Below, piece by piece: positions 28,969-38,684 of a stretch of DNA of 64,000 nt. Source of the stretch: Aureibacillus halotolerans (GTDB lineage Bacteria > Bacillota > Bacilli > Bacillales > DSM-28697); the NCBI RefSeq assembly GCF_004363045.1, contig NZ_SNYJ01000015.1, positions 37,013 to 101,012 on the forward strand, given 5' to 3'. Position numbers and translations under genes: made by a program. How positions within the stretch are numbered: the stretch's first letter is position 1; every line of letters begins with the position of its first letter. Under the pieces are notes generated by a model. That model had not been told where the DNA came from. It made no database searches and saw only the letters and a list, made by a program, of their open reading frames with translations.

Positions 28969-29922
28969 TTGAAACAATCCATAAAAAAAGGATTGATTGC
29001 TGGTGCCTCGACGACCTGGTCGTTAGGAAAAGTTATTTTTCCAGTCACATTGCTCGTGACCATTTTACAATTTACACCAGCGCTTGACTGGGCGGTCACC
29101 TTTGTTGCCCCACTTATGGGCTGGATAGGACTCTCAGGTGAGGCGGCGATTCCGTTACTTGTTGGTCAATTTTTGAATTTATATGCCGCCATTGGTGCGA
29201 TTATCTCCTTAAGTCTTTCCGTTAAAGAAGTGTTTATCCTTGCAGTGATGCTCTCTTTTTCGCATAATCTGCTGATAGAATCGGCCGTGGCGTCAAAGGT
29301 TGGCATTAAAATATGGGTCGTGTTAGTCGTGCGGATCGGTTTGGCCCTTATCTCAGCATTTGTCATAAATCTTGCGTGGTCAGGGGGCAGTCAGCAAGCA
29401 AAGCCGCTTGGTGGTGTAGATGTCTTACATACAGAAGCCGTCAATGGCTGGTGGGACATTATACTTATGGCTTTGCAGGCTGCATTTATGGGTGTTGTGC
29501 AATTAGCGCTCATTGTTATTCCACTAATGATCGGTATTCAATTGCTGAAGGATTATGGATGGGTGCACCGGTTTTCAAAATGGATGGCTCCGGTGACGAA
29601 GGCATTAGGCATGTCACCAAATACTTCGACGACCTTGGCATCAGGGCTCGTCTTTGGTCTTGCCTTTGGATCAGCTGTCATGATTCAAGCAGCTAAGGAA
29701 GATGGCGTGTCGAAAAAAGATTTGTATCTTGCGTTTATCTTTTTAGTGGCGTGTCATGCTGTTATTGAAGATACACTAATTTTTATTCCCCTTGGGATTC
29801 CGGTTTGGCCGTTGCTTCTCATTCGATTGCTCACAGCTATCGTGTTAACAATGGTCGTTGCTTTCGTTTGGAATCGAACGACGCCCGCTCCTAAAAGAAA
29901 GGAAATGTCGTATGAGCATTAA
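28969..29922 (+). CDS. yvoD: Nucleoside recognition (Gate) domain membrane protein, YvoD-like
   Basis: About 317 residues and eight or so predicted membrane helices in two similar halves, each with a Gate-type nucleoside recognition domain. B. subtilis YvoD occupies the same slot between lgt and ppaX; its substrate is unknown. The start is uncertain: TTG at 28969 has GAGGTG six bases upstream, while GTG at 28960 overlaps the lgt stop. I prefer the TTG for its ribosome site. The 3' end overlaps ppaX by 11 bp. Confidence 0.83.
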   Translation: MKQSIKKGLIAGASTTWSLGKVIFPVTLLVTILQFTPALDWAVTFVAPLMGWIGLSGEAAIPLLVGQFLNLYAAIGAIISLSLSVKEVFILAVMLSFSHNLLIESAVASKVGIKIWVVLVVRIGLALISAFVINLAWSGGSQQAKPLGGVDVLHTEAVNGWWDIILMALQAAFMGVVQLALIVIPLMIGIQLLKDYGWVHRFSKWMAPVTKALGMSPNTSTTLASGLVFGLAFGSAVMIQAAKEDGVSKKDLYLAFIFLVACHAVIEDTLIFIPLGIPVWPLLLIRLLTAIVLTMVVAFVWNRTTPAPKRKEMSYEH

Positions 29923-30547
29923 AACGTTTTTGTTTGATCTTGATGGAACATTAATAAATACAAACGACTTAATCATTGCGTCGTTTATGCATACGCTTGA
30001 GCGTTACTATCCTGGGCAATACACAGAGAAGGATGTGCTTGATTTTATGGGTCCGCCTCTAGTGGATAGTTTTAAAGCGCTGGATGGTGAGCGTTACGAG
30101 GAAATGGTGCAAACGTACAGAACACATAATCTAGATCATCACGATACTTTAGTGACCCCTTTTGTAGGTGTGAAAGAGGCTGTCATCGCTCTTCACGAAA
30201 AAGGTGTTCAGTTAGCAGTCGTGACTACAAAGATGAAGGAAACAGCTATAAGAGGGTTAAGACTTATGGGTTTAGAAGAATATTTTTCAGTCGTTATCGC
30301 ACTTGATGACGTCACGAATGCAAAGCCAGATCCAGAACCAGTGCTAAAAGCCATGGAAGCACTTGGTGCAACAACTGACGAAACGATTATGGTCGGAGAC
30401 AATATGCACGATATAGAATCGGGTAAACGGGCAGGCGTTAAAACCGCTTGTGTGTCTTGGACGATAAAAGATCAAACCTACTTAAAATCGTATGCGCCGG
30501 ATTATTGGCTTGAGGACATGTCAGAGCTCGTCCCGTTGGCAGATTAA
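29912..30547 (+). CDS. ppaX: Pyrophosphatase of the HAD superfamily
   Basis: A 211-residue HAD hydrolase. Motif I DLDGT near residue 9-13 carries the nucleophile Asp, motif II T in VVTTK, and motif IV in VGDNMHDIESG. In B. subtilis PpaX hydrolyses the pyrophosphate produced when HprK dephosphorylates Ser46-P HPr by phosphorolysis, so its place in the hprK operon makes functional sense. The start at 29912 lies inside yvoD behind AAAGGAAATG; the frame continues further upstream but lacks family similarity there. Confidence 0.93.
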   Translation: MSIKTFLFDLDGTLINTNDLIIASFMHTLERYYPGQYTEKDVLDFMGPPLVDSFKALDGERYEEMVQTYRTHNLDHHDTLVTPFVGVKEAVIALHEKGVQLAVVTTKMKETAIRGLRLMGLEEYFSVVIALDDVTNAKPDPEPVLKAMEALGATTDETIMVGDNMHDIESGKRAGVKTACVSWTIKDQTYLKSYAPDYWLEDMSELVPLAD

Positions 30548-30548
30548 G

Positions 30549-31043
30549 ATGGGAAGAAAGACGACGCGGTATCCTGTCAAAACGGCAAACTCCTTGTGGC
30601 ATGTTTACAAAACCATCCCATTTTGGAAGGTCATGAAAAATTTTATTTTTATCCAACTCGGTCGCTATATACCGATATTGCCGTTGAAAGCTTGGTTGTA
30701 CCGAACGTTTTTGCGCATGGACATTGGCGATCAAACGGCCTTCGCCTTAATGGTAATGCTTGATATTATGTACCCGGAACGCATTCGCGTTGGTCGCAAT
30801 TGTGTCATTGGCTACAACACGACCATTCTAGTACATGAATACTTAATTACTGAATACCGTCTTGGGGATGTTGTAATCGGGAACAATGTCATGATCGGTG
30901 CCAATTCAACCATTCTGCCTGGCGTCACAATTGGTGATGACGCCATAGTGTCAGCCGGTACACTAGTACATAAGGATGTGCCAGCAGGAGCTTTTGTCGG
31001 AGGAAACCCAATGCAAATCATTTCATTAAATAAGAATGAGTAA
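30549..31043 (+). CDS. yvoF: Left-handed beta-helix acyltransferase, YvoF-like
   Basis: A 164-residue protein with hexapeptide repeats (for example IGNNVMIGANSTILPGVTIG and GDDAIVSAGTLV) that form the trimeric left-handed beta-helix of acetyltransferases, and an N-terminal helical region. The acceptor is unknown. The stop-to-start gap from ppaX is one base, so translation is probably coupled; the start lacks a good separate ribosome site. It ends the hprK operon at a strong terminator. The same gene follows ppaX in B. subtilis. Confidence 0.88.
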   Translation: MGRKTTRYPVKTANSLWHVYKTIPFWKVMKNFIFIQLGRYIPILPLKAWLYRTFLRMDIGDQTAFALMVMLDIMYPERIRVGRNCVIGYNTTILVHEYLITEYRLGDVVIGNNVMIGANSTILPGVTIGDDAIVSAGTLVHKDVPAGAFVGGNPMQIISLNKNE

Positions 31044-31070
31044 AAAGGCCGGCACCCGCCGGCCTTTTTT
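31042..31070 (+). terminator. Terminator of the hprK operon
   Basis: AAAAAGGCCGGC-ACC-CGCCGGCCTTTTTT, a near-perfect GC-rich stem that also works on the other strand. Confidence 0.92.
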
Positions 31071-31251
31071 AACTTGCTAAATGTTACAACTATAAAACTC
31101 AACAAAAAGGGAATTCAGTCGATAGAACTGAAAGAATCAACTCTAATTCGACAGAAACAAAAATAGTCACTCGCGAGAAAAGCGAAGGTCGTCCCACTTG
31201 CATCAAAAATCAGCACAAATCTGTGTTTTTACATCCATAGGGGGTGGTAAG

Positions 31252-31467
31252 GTGAATCAAGCTCATATAGATTTGCAAGTCATCAACCGATTAAAATGGT
31301 CATTTGTAACGCTCATTATTATTGGGGGGAGTGTAGCACTCTTTTTCTTGCTGTTGCAGCGGCCCGTTCCTAACGACGGTTTATACCTTTGTGGCTTATG
31401 GGGAGTGGCAACGCTCTCTACGGCAGCAGGGTGGATATATTCAGTGCGCCATAAAAAGTCATCTTGA
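31252..31467 (+). CDS. Small two-helix membrane protein, unknown
   Basis: 71 residues from a GTG at 31252 behind GGGGGTGG. Two hydrophobic segments (about 15-35 and 42-60) with a short charged tail suggest a small membrane protein. I do not recognise a family. It lies alone between the yvoF terminator and the histidine operon promoter. The frame extends upstream to an ATG at 31198, but those codons look non-coding and lack a ribosome site. Presence of a good ribosome site and helical pattern supports a gene, weakly. Confidence 0.55.
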   Translation: MNQAHIDLQVINRLKWSFVTLIIIGGSVALFFLLLQRPVPNDGLYLCGLWGVATLSTAAGWIYSVRHKKSS

Positions 31468-31496
31468 ACAGAGGTTAAAAACCAGCAGCTATCCCC

Positions 31497-31525
31497 TTGA
31501 CACTGAAATTGGGAAACGATAGACT
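31497..31525 (+). promoter_or_regulatory. Promoter of the histidine operon
   Basis: TTGACA (31497-31502, perfect), 17 bases, TAGACT (31520-31525). The leader to hisZ is about 50 bases, too short for a T-box, so control probably lies elsewhere. Confidence 0.75.
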
Positions 31526-31580
31526 TAAATCACTTCATCTTGATAGTGTATTAGCGAACTAAAGCGTTTGGAGGGATAAA

Positions 31581-32756
31581 ATGGCCTCACTATTTATGTT
31601 TGAAAAACCGTTAGGCATGAGAGACTCCTTGCCTTCCTTATATGAAAAAAAACGTACGATTCGAGAATCGCTTGCCACGACGATACGGTCTTGGGGGTAT
31701 CGTTATTTGCAAACCCCAACTTTAGAATACTACGAGACTGTTGGGGCGGAATCGGCCATTTCAGATCCACAGCTGTTTAAGCTCTTGGATCAGCAAGGCC
31801 ATACGCTCGTGCTTCGTCCCGATATGACAGCACCGATTGCAAGAATTGCTGCATCTCGATTTCAGCAAACGCAGTATCCGTTACGACTCGCTTACGATGG
31901 GAATGTGTTTAGGGCACAGGAGCGAGAAGGAGGCAAACCAGCTGAATTTGAGCAGGTCGGCATTGAACTCATTGGTGACGGAAGTGTAAGTGCCGATGCT
32001 GAAGTGCTGTCTCTTATGGTGGAAAGCCTTCATCAAGCAGGTGTCAAAGAGTTTACAGTAGCTGTCGGTCATGTCGGTTTTCTAAATGGTCTTTTTGAAG
32101 AAATCGTTGGCAAACGACATGCCGCAGGAAAGCTTCTTCAGCTTCTGTACGAAAAAAACTTTGTTGGGTATAAAGAAGCCGTTGACGCTCTCAGTTGTTC
32201 CGTAGAAGACAAAGAAAAGCTGACCCGAATTTTGACATTGCGTTCAGCCGAGGATTGGTTTTCAGCGGCCGCGGCTCTGTCGACAAATGGGAAAGCAATA
32301 AACGCTCTCAGGGAACTGCAAACCTTGATGCAATACGTCAAAGACGACGGATTAGACGCCTATGTCAAAGTGGATGTGAGCCTAGTGTCGCACATGAGCT
32401 ACTACACAGGAATCTTGTTTGAAGGCTATGCAAGAGATATCGGTTCCGTGCTTTGTAATGGTGGAAGATACAATGACTTAATGGGGAAATTTGAACGAGA
32501 CACGCAGGCGACAGGGTTTGGTATACGTCTTGATCGCTTAGCTGCTGTTTCTGAGCTCGTTTCCAATGAACCTTTACCTATAATCATATTGTTTTCACCA
32601 AGTCAACGAAAAGAAGCAATACAAAAAGCGCGAGCTCTTCGAAATGAGGGCAAACATGTCATCGTTCAAGAGCAATCATCTTTAGAGAACATTGACGATA
32701 TCGCAGACCAAGCTTGTGAAGTGCTGGACTATACGGATGGAAAGAAGGAGGGGTAA
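31581..32756 (+). CDS. hisZ: ATP phosphoribosyltransferase regulatory subunit
   Basis: A 391-residue paralogue of histidyl-tRNA synthetase. It keeps class II synthetase core motifs (for example [16 protein letters not shown] and [17 protein letters not shown] sequence) but lacks the C-terminal anticodon-binding domain, and serves as the histidine-sensing partner of the short HisG. This is expected, since the HisG next door is the short form. It heads an eight-gene operon. GGAGGG stands before the ATG. Confidence 0.95.
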   Translation: MASLFMFEKPLGMRDSLPSLYEKKRTIRESLATTIRSWGYRYLQTPTLEYYETVGAESAISDPQLFKLLDQQGHTLVLRPDMTAPIARIAASRFQQTQYPLRLAYDGNVFRAQEREGGKPAEFEQVGIELIGDGSVSADAEVLSLMVESLHQAGVKEFTVAVGHVGFLNGLFEEIVGKRHAAGKLLQLLYEKNFVGYKEAVDALSCSVEDKEKLTRILTLRSAEDWFSAAAALSTNGKAINALRELQTLMQYVKDDGLDAYVKVDVSLVSHMSYYTGILFEGYARDIGSVLCNGGRYNDLMGKFERDTQATGFGIRLDRLAAVSELVSNEPLPIIILFSPSQRKEAIQKARALRNEGKHVIVQEQSSLENIDDIADQACEVLDYTDGKKEG

Positions 32757-32757
32757 G

Positions 32758-33396
32758 ATGCGTCAGCTCACCATTGCTATGCCAAAAGGCAGGATTTTTG
32801 AAGAAGCCTTGGATATGTTGCGAACGGCCTCCTACAATGTCCCGCCATCCTTCGATTTGTCGAGGAAATTGCTCGCAGAGGTAAAGGAAGAAGGGCTAAC
32901 GTTTATCCTTGCAAAGCCATCGGATGTGCCGGTTTATGTTGAGCACGGTGTGGCGGACGTTGGCATTGCCGGTAAAGACGTGCTTTTGGAAGAGGATCGA
33001 AATGTGTATGAAGTCCTTGATTTAGGGATTAGCCGCTGTCATCTCTCTGTTGCAGGGCTTCCGGGGGCAGAGCCTGATCCATTCGCACCAAAAGTGGCCA
33101 CGAAATACCCCCGTATTGCTTCGGATTATTTTCGTGAGCAAGGCGAACAGGTAGAAATTATCAAACTCAATGGATCCATCGAGTTGGCTCCTATGATCGG
33201 TCTAGCAGAAAGGATTGTCGATATCGTCTCAACGGGGAAAACGCTAAAAGAAAATGGCCTTGTCGAGCTCGAAACCATCCGCAGCATTACTTCTAGGCTC
33301 ATTGTGAACCCTGTCAGCTATCGATTGAAGGACGAGGCTGTACGGCAATTAACTGAAAGGCTTCAGCTCGTCGTTCAGGGAGGGGATGGACTATGA
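32758..33396 (+). CDS. hisG: ATP phosphoribosyltransferase, short form
   Basis: A 212-residue short-form HisG that condenses ATP and PRPP, the first step of histidine synthesis. The family signature is seen in [20 protein letters not shown] and [16 protein letters not shown] (PRPP-binding). It lacks the C-terminal regulatory domain of long HisG and relies on HisZ. The start at 32758 follows the hisZ stop by one base with GAAGGAGGGG overlapping the end of hisZ. Its last codon overlaps the hisD start (ATGA). Confidence 0.97.
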   Translation: MRQLTIAMPKGRIFEEALDMLRTASYNVPPSFDLSRKLLAEVKEEGLTFILAKPSDVPVYVEHGVADVGIAGKDVLLEEDRNVYEVLDLGISRCHLSVAGLPGAEPDPFAPKVATKYPRIASDYFREQGEQVEIIKLNGSIELAPMIGLAERIVDIVSTGKTLKENGLVELETIRSITSRLIVNPVSYRLKDEAVRQLTERLQLVVQGGDGL

Positions 33397-34679
33397 TTCA
33401 ACCGAAGAACATGTCTTTGACGACCATGCCCCAGCAAAAAAGAACTGAGACGACGAATCGTGAGATTGATCGCCAAGTGCTAGAGATTGTATCTCGCGTC
33501 CGTGGAGAAGGAGATGCGGCTCTTATCGCATTGACAGAAGCCTTTGACAAGGTGGCATTGGACGCTACACAGTTGCGTTGCACAAAAGAGGAGCTTGACT
33601 TCGGCACTTCTTCTCTATCAGACGCTTTGAAGAATGTCTTGCAAAACGCAGCTGACAACATTCGTTCCTTTCATGAAAAAGCGATGCCTCGTAACTGGTT
33701 TTCAACGAATGAACAGGGCAGTGTGCTAGGTCAAAGACAGACGCCAGTCGATTCAGTAGGGATTTATGTGCCTTCGGGGAGCGCACCATTGGCTTCAACC
33801 GTGCTCATGACCGCCATTCCCGCAAAGGTTGCTGGGGTGAAAAACATCGTTGTTGTAACGCCTCCAGAAGCCGATGGCACCATCCATCAAGGCATCTTAG
33901 CGGCTTGTGCCATCGCTGGCGTGGATGAGGTCTACAAAATTGGAGGGGCGCAAGCTGTAGCTGCATTAGCCTACGGGACTGCGACCGTTCCAAAAGTGGA
34001 TAAAATTGTCGGACCAGGAAACGTTTATGTTGCCACGGCGAAGCGGCATGTTTATGGAGACGTCGACATTGACATGATCGCAGGACCAAGTGAGATTGTC
34101 GTTGTGGCAGATGAAGGCGCTTCTCCGCGTGTGATTGCGGCTGATTTATTGTCTCAGGCGGAGCATGACCCGATGGCCTCTAGTGTGTTGCTGACTTCAT
34201 CAATGGAATTGGCAACGGAGGTATCCAGCGAACTGGAAAGGCAATTAGCTGACCTTCCAAGAGCGGCGATTGCAAGAAAATCGCTAGAATCCTATGGCGG
34301 TTTATACGTGTTTCCAAGTCTTGAGGAAGCCATAAGTGCGGTCAATGTGCTGGCTCCTGAACACTTGGAGCTACAGGTTGCCGAGCCTTATGCATACCTC
34401 GATCAGATTCGTCATGCGGGAGCCATTTTTATTGGCGCGTATAGCGCAGAGAGCGTTGGCGATTATTTTGCTGGTCCTAGCCATGTGTTGCCAACAAACG
34501 GCACGGCACGTTTTTCGAGTCCCTTATCCGTGGAGGATTTCTTAAAGCGAACGAGCATCATTCATTATAGCCGCCAAGCACTTCAGGAGAATGCCAGTAG
34601 TATTGCCGCATTTGCCAGACTTGAAGAGCTGGAGGCCCATGCCAGAGCAATTGAGATACGAATGGAGGAAGATCAATGA
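33393..34679 (+). CDS. hisD: Histidinol dehydrogenase
   Basis: A 428-residue NAD-dependent enzyme that performs the last two oxidations from histidinol to histidine, using a zinc ion. Visible family sequences include [21 protein letters not shown], the [12 protein letters not shown] segment, [10 protein letters not shown] and the zinc-binding [10 protein letters not shown]. It overlaps hisG by four bases and hisB by four bases, so translation is coupled along the operon. Confidence 0.97.
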   Translation: MIQPKNMSLTTMPQQKRTETTNREIDRQVLEIVSRVRGEGDAALIALTEAFDKVALDATQLRCTKEELDFGTSSLSDALKNVLQNAADNIRSFHEKAMPRNWFSTNEQGSVLGQRQTPVDSVGIYVPSGSAPLASTVLMTAIPAKVAGVKNIVVVTPPEADGTIHQGILAACAIAGVDEVYKIGGAQAVAALAYGTATVPKVDKIVGPGNVYVATAKRHVYGDVDIDMIAGPSEIVVVADEGASPRVIAADLLSQAEHDPMASSVLLTSSMELATEVSSELERQLADLPRAAIARKSLESYGGLYVFPSLEEAISAVNVLAPEHLELQVAEPYAYLDQIRHAGAIFIGAYSAESVGDYFAGPSHVLPTNGTARFSSPLSVEDFLKRTSIIHYSRQALQENASSIAAFARLEELEAHARAIEIRMEEDQ

Positions 34680-35266
34680 GCACCCGAATTGGTTCAGTTG
34701 AAAGAGAAACGAAAGAAACATCGATCGCATTGCAGCTAGGCCTCGATGGCGAAGGAAAAGCAGACATTAACGTCAATGTCCCGTTTGTTGCCCATATGCT
34801 CGATCTGTTTGCAAAGCATGGTCATTTTGATTTAACGATAAATGCTAAAGGGGATGTGGAGATTGATGATCACCACACCACAGAGGATCTTGGTATTTGC
34901 CTAGGTGTCGCGCTGAAGGAAGCGTTAGGAACGAAAGAAGGGATTCGTCGTTATGGGCAAGCATGGGTGCCGATGGATGATGCGTTAGCGCAGGTCGTCA
35001 TTGATTTGAGCAATCGACCGCATTTGGAATTTAGTGCGGAGATGCCTTCACAAAAAGTGGGGACCTTTGATACGGAGCTTGTCTATGAATTCCTTTCGAA
35101 GCTTGCTATTGAAGCGCGTATGAATCTTCATGTGATTGTTCACTACGGCCACAATACACATCATATCATTGAAGCTATTTTCAAGGCGCTGGCTCGAGCG
35201 CTCGATGAAGCGACGTCAATTGACCCAAGAGTTAAGGGTGTCCCTTCCACGAAAGGAATGCTTTAA
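34676..35266 (+). CDS. hisB: Imidazoleglycerol-phosphate dehydratase
   Basis: A 196-residue monofunctional HisB that dehydrates imidazoleglycerol phosphate to imidazole-acetol phosphate. Metal-binding histidine motifs are seen in [10 protein letters not shown] and in [20 protein letters not shown]. There is no histidinol phosphatase domain, as usual in Bacillus, so that activity must be encoded elsewhere. It overlaps hisD (ATGA) and ends one base before hisH. Confidence 0.97.
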   Translation: MSTRIGSVERETKETSIALQLGLDGEGKADINVNVPFVAHMLDLFAKHGHFDLTINAKGDVEIDDHHTTEDLGICLGVALKEALGTKEGIRRYGQAWVPMDDALAQVVIDLSNRPHLEFSAEMPSQKVGTFDTELVYEFLSKLAIEARMNLHVIVHYGHNTHHIIEAIFKALARALDEATSIDPRVKGVPSTKGML

Positions 35267-35267
35267 A

Positions 35268-35903
35268 ATGATCGGTATTGTCGATTATGGCATGGGGAAC
35301 CTGTTTAGTGTCAGCAAAGCACTTGAGCGCCTTGGGTATGACTATGTCGTTTCATCGGCCAAGGAAGACCTTGCGAAAACCGATGGCTTGCTCCTGCCAG
35401 GCGTCGGTGCGTTCAAAGACGCCATGGTCGCATTGCGTGAGAATGGCATGGATCAATTCTTAAAGGAAGAAGTAGCAAACGGCAAACCGCTCTTTGGCAT
35501 CTGTCTAGGCATGCAGCTCTTATTTGAAGCGAGTGAAGAAAAAGGAGAAACGAAAGGCCTTGGTTTGCTCACTGGACGTGCCATTCGCTTCTCAGGGCGC
35601 TCAGAGGAAGGGCACTCGTATAAGGTGCCTCATATGGGATGGAATCAGCTCGTCTTTACGCAACCCCAAGCGCCTTTATTGCACGATGTTCAAGATGGGT
35701 ACGTGTATTTTGTGCATTCGTATTATATAGCAGATACGGAGGACGATGAAGTTTGGGCTACGGCTTCTTATGAAGAAACGGTTCCTGCCGTCGTAGGAAA
35801 AGGGAATGTGATGGGGGCTCAATTTCACCCGGAAAAGAGTGGTCCAACAGGAATGGCGATTCTTAAACGATTTGCTGAACAGACAAGCAGAGGAGGAGTT
35901 TGA
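35268..35903 (+). CDS. hisH: Imidazole glycerol phosphate synthase, glutaminase subunit
   Basis: A 211-residue class I glutamine amidotransferase. The nucleophile Cys lies in [13 protein letters not shown], and the His-Glu pair is in [10 protein letters not shown] near the C-terminus. It delivers ammonia to HisF, which is encoded two genes on. The start at 35268 is one base after the hisB stop; GAAAGGAATG upstream is an adequate ribosome site. Its TGA overlaps the hisA start. Confidence 0.96.
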   Translation: MIGIVDYGMGNLFSVSKALERLGYDYVVSSAKEDLAKTDGLLLPGVGAFKDAMVALRENGMDQFLKEEVANGKPLFGICLGMQLLFEASEEKGETKGLGLLTGRAIRFSGRSEEGHSYKVPHMGWNQLVFTQPQAPLLHDVQDGYVYFVHSYYIADTEDDEVWATASYEETVPAVVGKGNVMGAQFHPEKSGPTGMAILKRFAEQTSRGGV

Positions 35904-36640
35904 TGAGCACTCCATTTACGATCTACCCTGCCATTGATATTCTAAAAGGAAAATGTGTTCGATTATATCAAGGCGATTATGCTAAAGAAACAGTGTATGG
36001 CGATTCTCCTGCTCAAATGGCAGGTCAATTTGCGAACGCAGGCGCTTCCTGGGTACATATGGTTGATCTTGATGGAGCAAAAGAAGGGAAGCCAGTAAAC
36101 AACGAAGCGATTCTTGCTGCAGCTGCGACGTCTGGTGCACAGGTACAGGTTGGTGGCGGCATACGTACTGAAGAGGACATTGACATGTACTTATCAGGTG
36201 GAGTTGCGCGTGTTATTCTTGGTTCAATAGCGGTAAAAGATCCGGTGTTCACAAAGAAAATGCTAAGTAAATATGGGGATCAAATCGTCATTGGCATAGA
36301 TGCGCGGAATGGATTGGTGGCCACACAAGGATGGCTGGAGACCTCTGAAGTGACAGCCGAAGAGTTAGGAAAAACACTCGCTGAGGCAGGAGCCACGACC
36401 TTTATTTACACGGATATTTCCAAAGATGGAACGTTGACCGGTCCAAATACAAGCGGCATTGTCGCTTTAGCAAAGGAAACTGGGGTTGAGGTGATCGCCT
36501 CAGGTGGTGTAAGCTGTTTAGACGATGTGAAGGAGCTACAACGCTTTGTTTCTGACGGGGTTGGCGGTGTCATTATTGGAAAAGCGATTTATGATGGTCG
36601 CTTCAAGCTAGAGGAAGCTTTGGATGTGACTGCAACATGA
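35903..36640 (+). CDS. hisA: ProFAR isomerase (phosphoribosylformimino-AICAR-P isomerase)
   Basis: A 245-residue (beta/alpha)8 barrel. The catalytic Asp lies near the start ([14 protein letters not shown]), and the second Asp in [14 protein letters not shown]; both phosphate-binding repeats (QVGGGIR and IASGGVS) are present, showing the ancient half-barrel duplication shared with HisF. AGGAGGAG precedes the ATG at 35903; a TTG one codon earlier is less likely. It overlaps hisF by four bases. Confidence 0.96.
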   Translation: MSTPFTIYPAIDILKGKCVRLYQGDYAKETVYGDSPAQMAGQFANAGASWVHMVDLDGAKEGKPVNNEAILAAAATSGAQVQVGGGIRTEEDIDMYLSGGVARVILGSIAVKDPVFTKKMLSKYGDQIVIGIDARNGLVATQGWLETSEVTAEELGKTLAEAGATTFIYTDISKDGTLTGPNTSGIVALAKETGVEVIASGGVSCLDDVKELQRFVSDGVGGVIIGKAIYDGRFKLEEALDVTAT

Positions 36641-37395
36641 TTACAAAACGAATTATCCCGTGTTTGGATGTAAAGGATGGTCGCGTCGTCAAAGGCGTTC
36701 AGTTTGTTGAGCTTCGAGATGCTGGGGATCCCGTAGAGCTCGCCCGCTTTTACAACGAGCAGGGGGCTGACGAGCTTGTGTTTTTGGACATTTCCGCCTC
36801 ACATGAAGGACGAGAAACCATGGCGGATGTCGTTCAACAGGTGGCCGCAACCTTGGCCATCCCCTTTACCGTTGGCGGAGGCATCAATACGTTAGAAGAT
36901 ATGAAAAAGATCTTACGCGCTGGTGCCGATAAGGTGTCTGTGAACACAGCAGCCCTTTTAAGACCAGAGCTCATTAATGAAGGATCAGATTACTTTGGTG
37001 CACAGTGTATCGTGACGGCGATCGATGCCAGGTATGAACAAGATGAAGATGACTTTTTTGTCTACACTCATGGGGGCAGGAAGCCTACTGGAAAACGGGC
37101 ACTCGATTGGGCAAGGGAAGTTGAGCGTCGAGGAGCTGGAGAAATTCTTTTAACAAGCATGGACGCAGACGGATCGAAAGCGGGCTTTCACCTTGACCTA
37201 ACAGCATCTATTGGAGAAGCTGTAGGAATTCCTGTAATTGCTTCTGGAGGAGCAGGGAAAGCTGAGGATTTTTTTGATGTTTTCTCGAAGGCTAATGCAG
37301 ATGCTGCCCTCGCTGCGTCTATTTTTCATTACAAGGAAACATCTGTTGAGGAAGTGAAAGATTACCTGCGACAAAAAGGAGTGCATGTCCGATGA
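36637..37395 (+). CDS. hisF: Imidazole glycerol phosphate synthase, cyclase subunit
   Basis: A 252-residue (beta/alpha)8 barrel that cyclises PRFAR with ammonia from HisH, giving imidazoleglycerol phosphate and AICAR. Catalytic Asp11 is in [14 protein letters not shown] and Asp near 130 in [13 protein letters not shown] and ASGGAG are the phosphate sites. It overlaps both neighbours by four bases. Confidence 0.97.
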   Translation: MITKRIIPCLDVKDGRVVKGVQFVELRDAGDPVELARFYNEQGADELVFLDISASHEGRETMADVVQQVAATLAIPFTVGGGINTLEDMKKILRAGADKVSVNTAALLRPELINEGSDYFGAQCIVTAIDARYEQDEDDFFVYTHGGRKPTGKRALDWAREVERRGAGEILLTSMDADGSKAGFHLDLTASIGEAVGIPVIASGGAGKAEDFFDVFSKANADAALAASIFHYKETSVEEVKDYLRQKGVHVR

Positions 37396-38015
37396 ATAGT
37401 AATGAGCTGACTTTTGATGAGCAAGGGCTCCTGCCTGCGATTGTACAGGATGCAAAGACGTTAGAGGTGCTGACGCTTGCTTACATGAATAAAGAGTCAT
37501 TGCAAAAGTCATTAGACACTGGTGAAACCTGGTTTTATTCCCGTTCACGCAAAGAACTTTGGCATAAGGGAGCGACATCAGGAAACACACAAGTTATCCA
37601 AGAGATTCGCTATGATTGTGATCAAGACGCCTTGGTCGTCAAAGTAGTGCCAGCAGGACCAGCGTGTCATACAGGGACTCGATCATGCTTTACGCAGTCT
37701 CTCTTTACGAAAGAGAATGCGGTTCAATCGGCTAGTGATGTGTTCACAGAATTAGAAGAAACGATTGCGAAGCGATTCGATGAAATGCCAGAAGGCGCTT
37801 ATACCACCTACTTATTTGAGCAGGGTGTGGATAAAATCTTGAAAAAGGTTGGCGAAGAATCGGCAGAAGTCATTATTGCCGCGAAAAATCGCGATGCAAA
37901 AGAATTGTCGATGGAAGCCGGCGACCTTCTGTATCACTTGCTCGTGTTACTAAAGGAACAACAGCTCCCCTTGCAAGACGTATTAGACGTGCTGCGAGAG
38001 CGACAAGCGAAATAA
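37392..38015 (+). CDS. hisI: Bifunctional phosphoribosyl-AMP cyclohydrolase / phosphoribosyl-ATP pyrophosphatase
   Basis: A 207-residue fusion (HisIE). The N-terminal cyclohydrolase half (about 1-110) has metal-binding residues in [13 protein letters not shown] and CHTGTRSCF; the C-terminal pyrophosphatase half (about 115-207) has the helical [12 protein letters not shown] and [14 protein letters not shown] motifs. They catalyse steps two and three of the pathway. It ends the operon before a terminator. hisC (aminotransferase) and histidinol phosphatase are absent from the operon. Confidence 0.96.
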   Translation: MNSNELTFDEQGLLPAIVQDAKTLEVLTLAYMNKESLQKSLDTGETWFYSRSRKELWHKGATSGNTQVIQEIRYDCDQDALVVKVVPAGPACHTGTRSCFTQSLFTKENAVQSASDVFTELEETIAKRFDEMPEGAYTTYLFEQGVDKILKKVGEESAEVIIAAKNRDAKELSMEAGDLLYHLLVLLKEQQLPLQDVLDVLRERQAK

Positions 38016-38048
38016 CCTTTTAGGCTGGAAGATAGAATCTATCATGAT

Positions 38049-38087
38049 AAAGACCCGAACGATTCATTGAATTCGTTGGGGTCTTTG
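38049..38087 (+). terminator. Terminator of the histidine operon
   Basis: AAAGACCCgAACGA pairs with TCGTTGGGGTCTTT; GTTTATGTTTTT follows. Confidence 0.85.
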
Positions 38088-38121
38088 TTTATGTTTTTCG
38101 AAAGCTTCGTCAAAATACTTC

Positions 38122-38473
38122 GGGGTTGTCTCAAAAGCCTCTTAAAAGTAGAAAACCTCGAGACATTTGAACAGATGGAGTGGCGATTGATTTTATGCAG
38201 AGTCAGAAGATTAGCGTAGTCAAAATACGTAGACTCCTGCGGGAACAGCACGAGCTGAAGATCCCGCAGGAAAGCGATTTTTTGCTTTCCGAGGAAGCTG
38301 AAGCCGTGCCCGGCGGCATAGAAAACACGAGGAGGTCTTCTCGAGTCGATGTTGCACTTGTACCCTTTAGGGTGCAAGCGAAGTATTTTGATGAAGCGGT
38401 TTAATTCTATTACCAGAAAAAAATCTTGAAATTATTCTCATAAGGTCATTTTTTGACCTTATGGGACAGCCCC
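38122..38473 (+). mobile_element. MITE-like element, copy A (IS1182-like ends) carrying unit P with insert C
   Basis: A 352-bp element without transposase. The left end GGGGTTGTCTCAAAA and right end (read inward) GGGGCTGTCCCATAA are imperfect inverted repeats of 15 bp with three mismatches, like ends I associate with IS1182-type insertion sequences. Inside are unit P at 38219-38392 and, within P, a 58-nt insert C at 38317-38374 directly after GGCGG. Compared with copy B at 47659, the right arm of an end-proximal hairpin is deleted. The flanks (CTTCGTCAAAATACTTCG on the left, GAGCGTATGGCAGCTTG on the right) are themselves pieces of P and Q, so it landed in older repeats. The rest of the gap to 38684 shows no other gene. 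Confidence 0.8.
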
Positions 38474-38684
38474 GAGCGTATGGCAGCTTGCCTGTAACAA
38501 GTCACCTTATTACTTAATATTCTTGCGGTTATTTTCTTGAACCCTGTCCCCTCTAACCTGGAAAGATAAGGGCACGGATAGAACATGTATCGAATTAAGC
38601 TGGAGTATGATATACTTTTCTATCGGACCCCTGGTTCATAGTCAGTCGTCAATCGTTAGAGAAAAAGAAGGGAGAGGCGTATGT

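Noticed and set aside
31526..31580. T-box or histidine attenuator in front of hisZ
   Set aside because: The leader is only about 50 bases and holds neither a T-box sequence nor a terminator.
38042..38377. Open frames across the P and C repeats (also at 47727-48005, 7476-7793, 56479-56767, 61843-62121, 26713-26961)
   Set aside because: They translate the repeat itself, change with each copy's indels, lack ribosome sites, and occur in both orientations. I treat them as by-products of the GC-rich palindromes.
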